From Candidatus Jettenia sp. AMX2 (GTDB lineage: Bacteria > Planctomycetota > Brocadiia > Brocadiales > Brocadiaceae), in NCBI GenBank assembly GCA_030583665.1, contig CP129469.1, positions 3,277,043-3,341,042 on the forward strand: a DNA stretch of 64,000 nt, given 5' to 3'. Below are positions 63,593 through 64,000 of this stretch, one piece after another (position 1 is the first letter of the stretch; the number at the start of each line of letters is the position of its first letter). Made by a program: the position numbers and the translations under genes. The notes beneath the pieces are model-generated. The model saw nothing but the letters and a program-made list of their open reading frames with translations, was not told the DNA's origin and ran no database searches.

Positions 63593-64000
63593 TTATTCCT
63601 TCATCTCTTCCGGGGTGACCTCTCCAGTTGCTTCTTTATGTGCAACCTCTTCCGGGCACTCTTTTAAGTCTATGCCGGAATGTACTTCTTCAGGAATAAT
63701 ACGGGCAACAGAGACAAGCTTATCACCGGCTTCCACAGAAAAAAGCTTTACCCCTTGTGTATTTCTTCCAATACTTCTGATGGTATTCACAGGAGTACGG
63801 ATAACCATACCTTTTGCTGTTATCATAATTAAATCATCTTCGTCCCGAACGTCAAGCAAAGCAACAACCTTTCCGTTTCTTTCAGTAGTCTTTATATTAA
63901 TGACACCCTGCCCTCCGCGGCGATAGGCAGGATACTCTCCGAAATCCGTACGTTTGCCAAACCCGTGTTCACAAACTGTCAGCAAAGATGCATTCTCATC
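63593..64000 (-). CDS. gyrA: DNA gyrase subunit A, C-terminal part (cut by window edge)
   Basis: This is the tail of the GyrA C-terminal beta-pinwheel domain: TDFGEYPAYRRGGQGVINI, MITAKGMVIRTPVNTIRSIG and NTQGVKLFSVEAGDKLVSVA are characteristic blades with the RGGQG motif. The last 30 residues are acidic. The start lies beyond the right edge. GyrA and ParC cannot be fully separated from this piece, but the blade pattern and acidic tail favour gyrA. Confidence 0.92.
   Translation of the reverse strand, partial: DENASLLTVCEHGFGKRTDFGEYPAYRRGGQGVINIKTTERNGKVVALLDVRDEDDLIMITAKGMVIRTPVNTIRSIGRNTQGVKLFSVEAGDKLVSVARIIPEEVHSGIDLKECPEEVAHKEATGEVTPEEMKE

Overview
The window reads as a chromosomal segment of a Gram-negative, strictly or largely anaerobic bacterium of about 42% G+C. 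The best fit is an anammox planctomycete (Brocadiales: Kuenenia, Brocadia or Jettenia type). The fit rests on a potassium-type membrane pyrophosphatase with a signal-peptide-like extension, a cytochrome P460-family protein, a c'-type cytochrome, a TonB receptor, a hemerythrin, a DUF1326 protein, decayed integrons and many dispersed repeats. No hydrazine or nitrite genes are present, so the assignment is an inference.

Layout. 0-7.3 kb is housekeeping: a methyltransferase tail, the UvrD/PcrA helicase, an IscS-like/IscU/TusA/methyltransferase operon, bacteriohemerythrin and FolC. 7.3-9.8 kb holds repeats around an ACR3 arsenite carrier, including a nested inverted-repeat element with a perfect 8-bp target duplication. 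9.8-15.3 kb is a ruined integron: a broken integrase, an attI/promoter segment present twice, attC-like sites, two cassette-type genes, two HepT remnants, a MntA with a lost catalytic Asp, and a frameshifted IS4-family element. 15.3-22.5 kb carries DUF3786, DUF202, PfpI and cytochrome c' genes, an IS1380-family element, a small Cys-rich gene, DUF1326 and a repeat array.

22.5-36.7 kb holds TrmO, a G+C-rich HAD-HerA fusion gene, a TonB receptor behind two cobalamin riboswitches, TrpD, bS21, RsfS, and a four-gene operon joining an ABC exporter to the pyrophosphatase. 37-47.6 kb holds MoaB/MOSC, glutamine synthetase, YkgJ-like and CBS proteins, an unusual SemiSWEET-dCache-HAMP-PAS-PAS protein, UvrB and a Na/Pi cotransporter. 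48-56 kb is accessory: a broken DUF2130 gene, a coiled-coil lipoprotein, ComEA, a membrane protein, a REP-type transposase inside an inverted repeat, and a second integron remnant with a clear attC and a TIR-domain cassette gene. 56-64 kb holds CopA, a CBS protein, HslVU, a second copy of the repeat array, a class I amidotransferase, PerR/Fur, a P460-type cytochrome and the end of gyrA.

The observations most worth follow-up are: the IscS-like protein lacking its PLP lysine beside an intact IscU; the TIR gene as an integron cassette with the integrase in the same direction; the SemiSWEET sensor without an output domain; the HAD-HerA fusion; and the palindrome arrays with a 50-base period.
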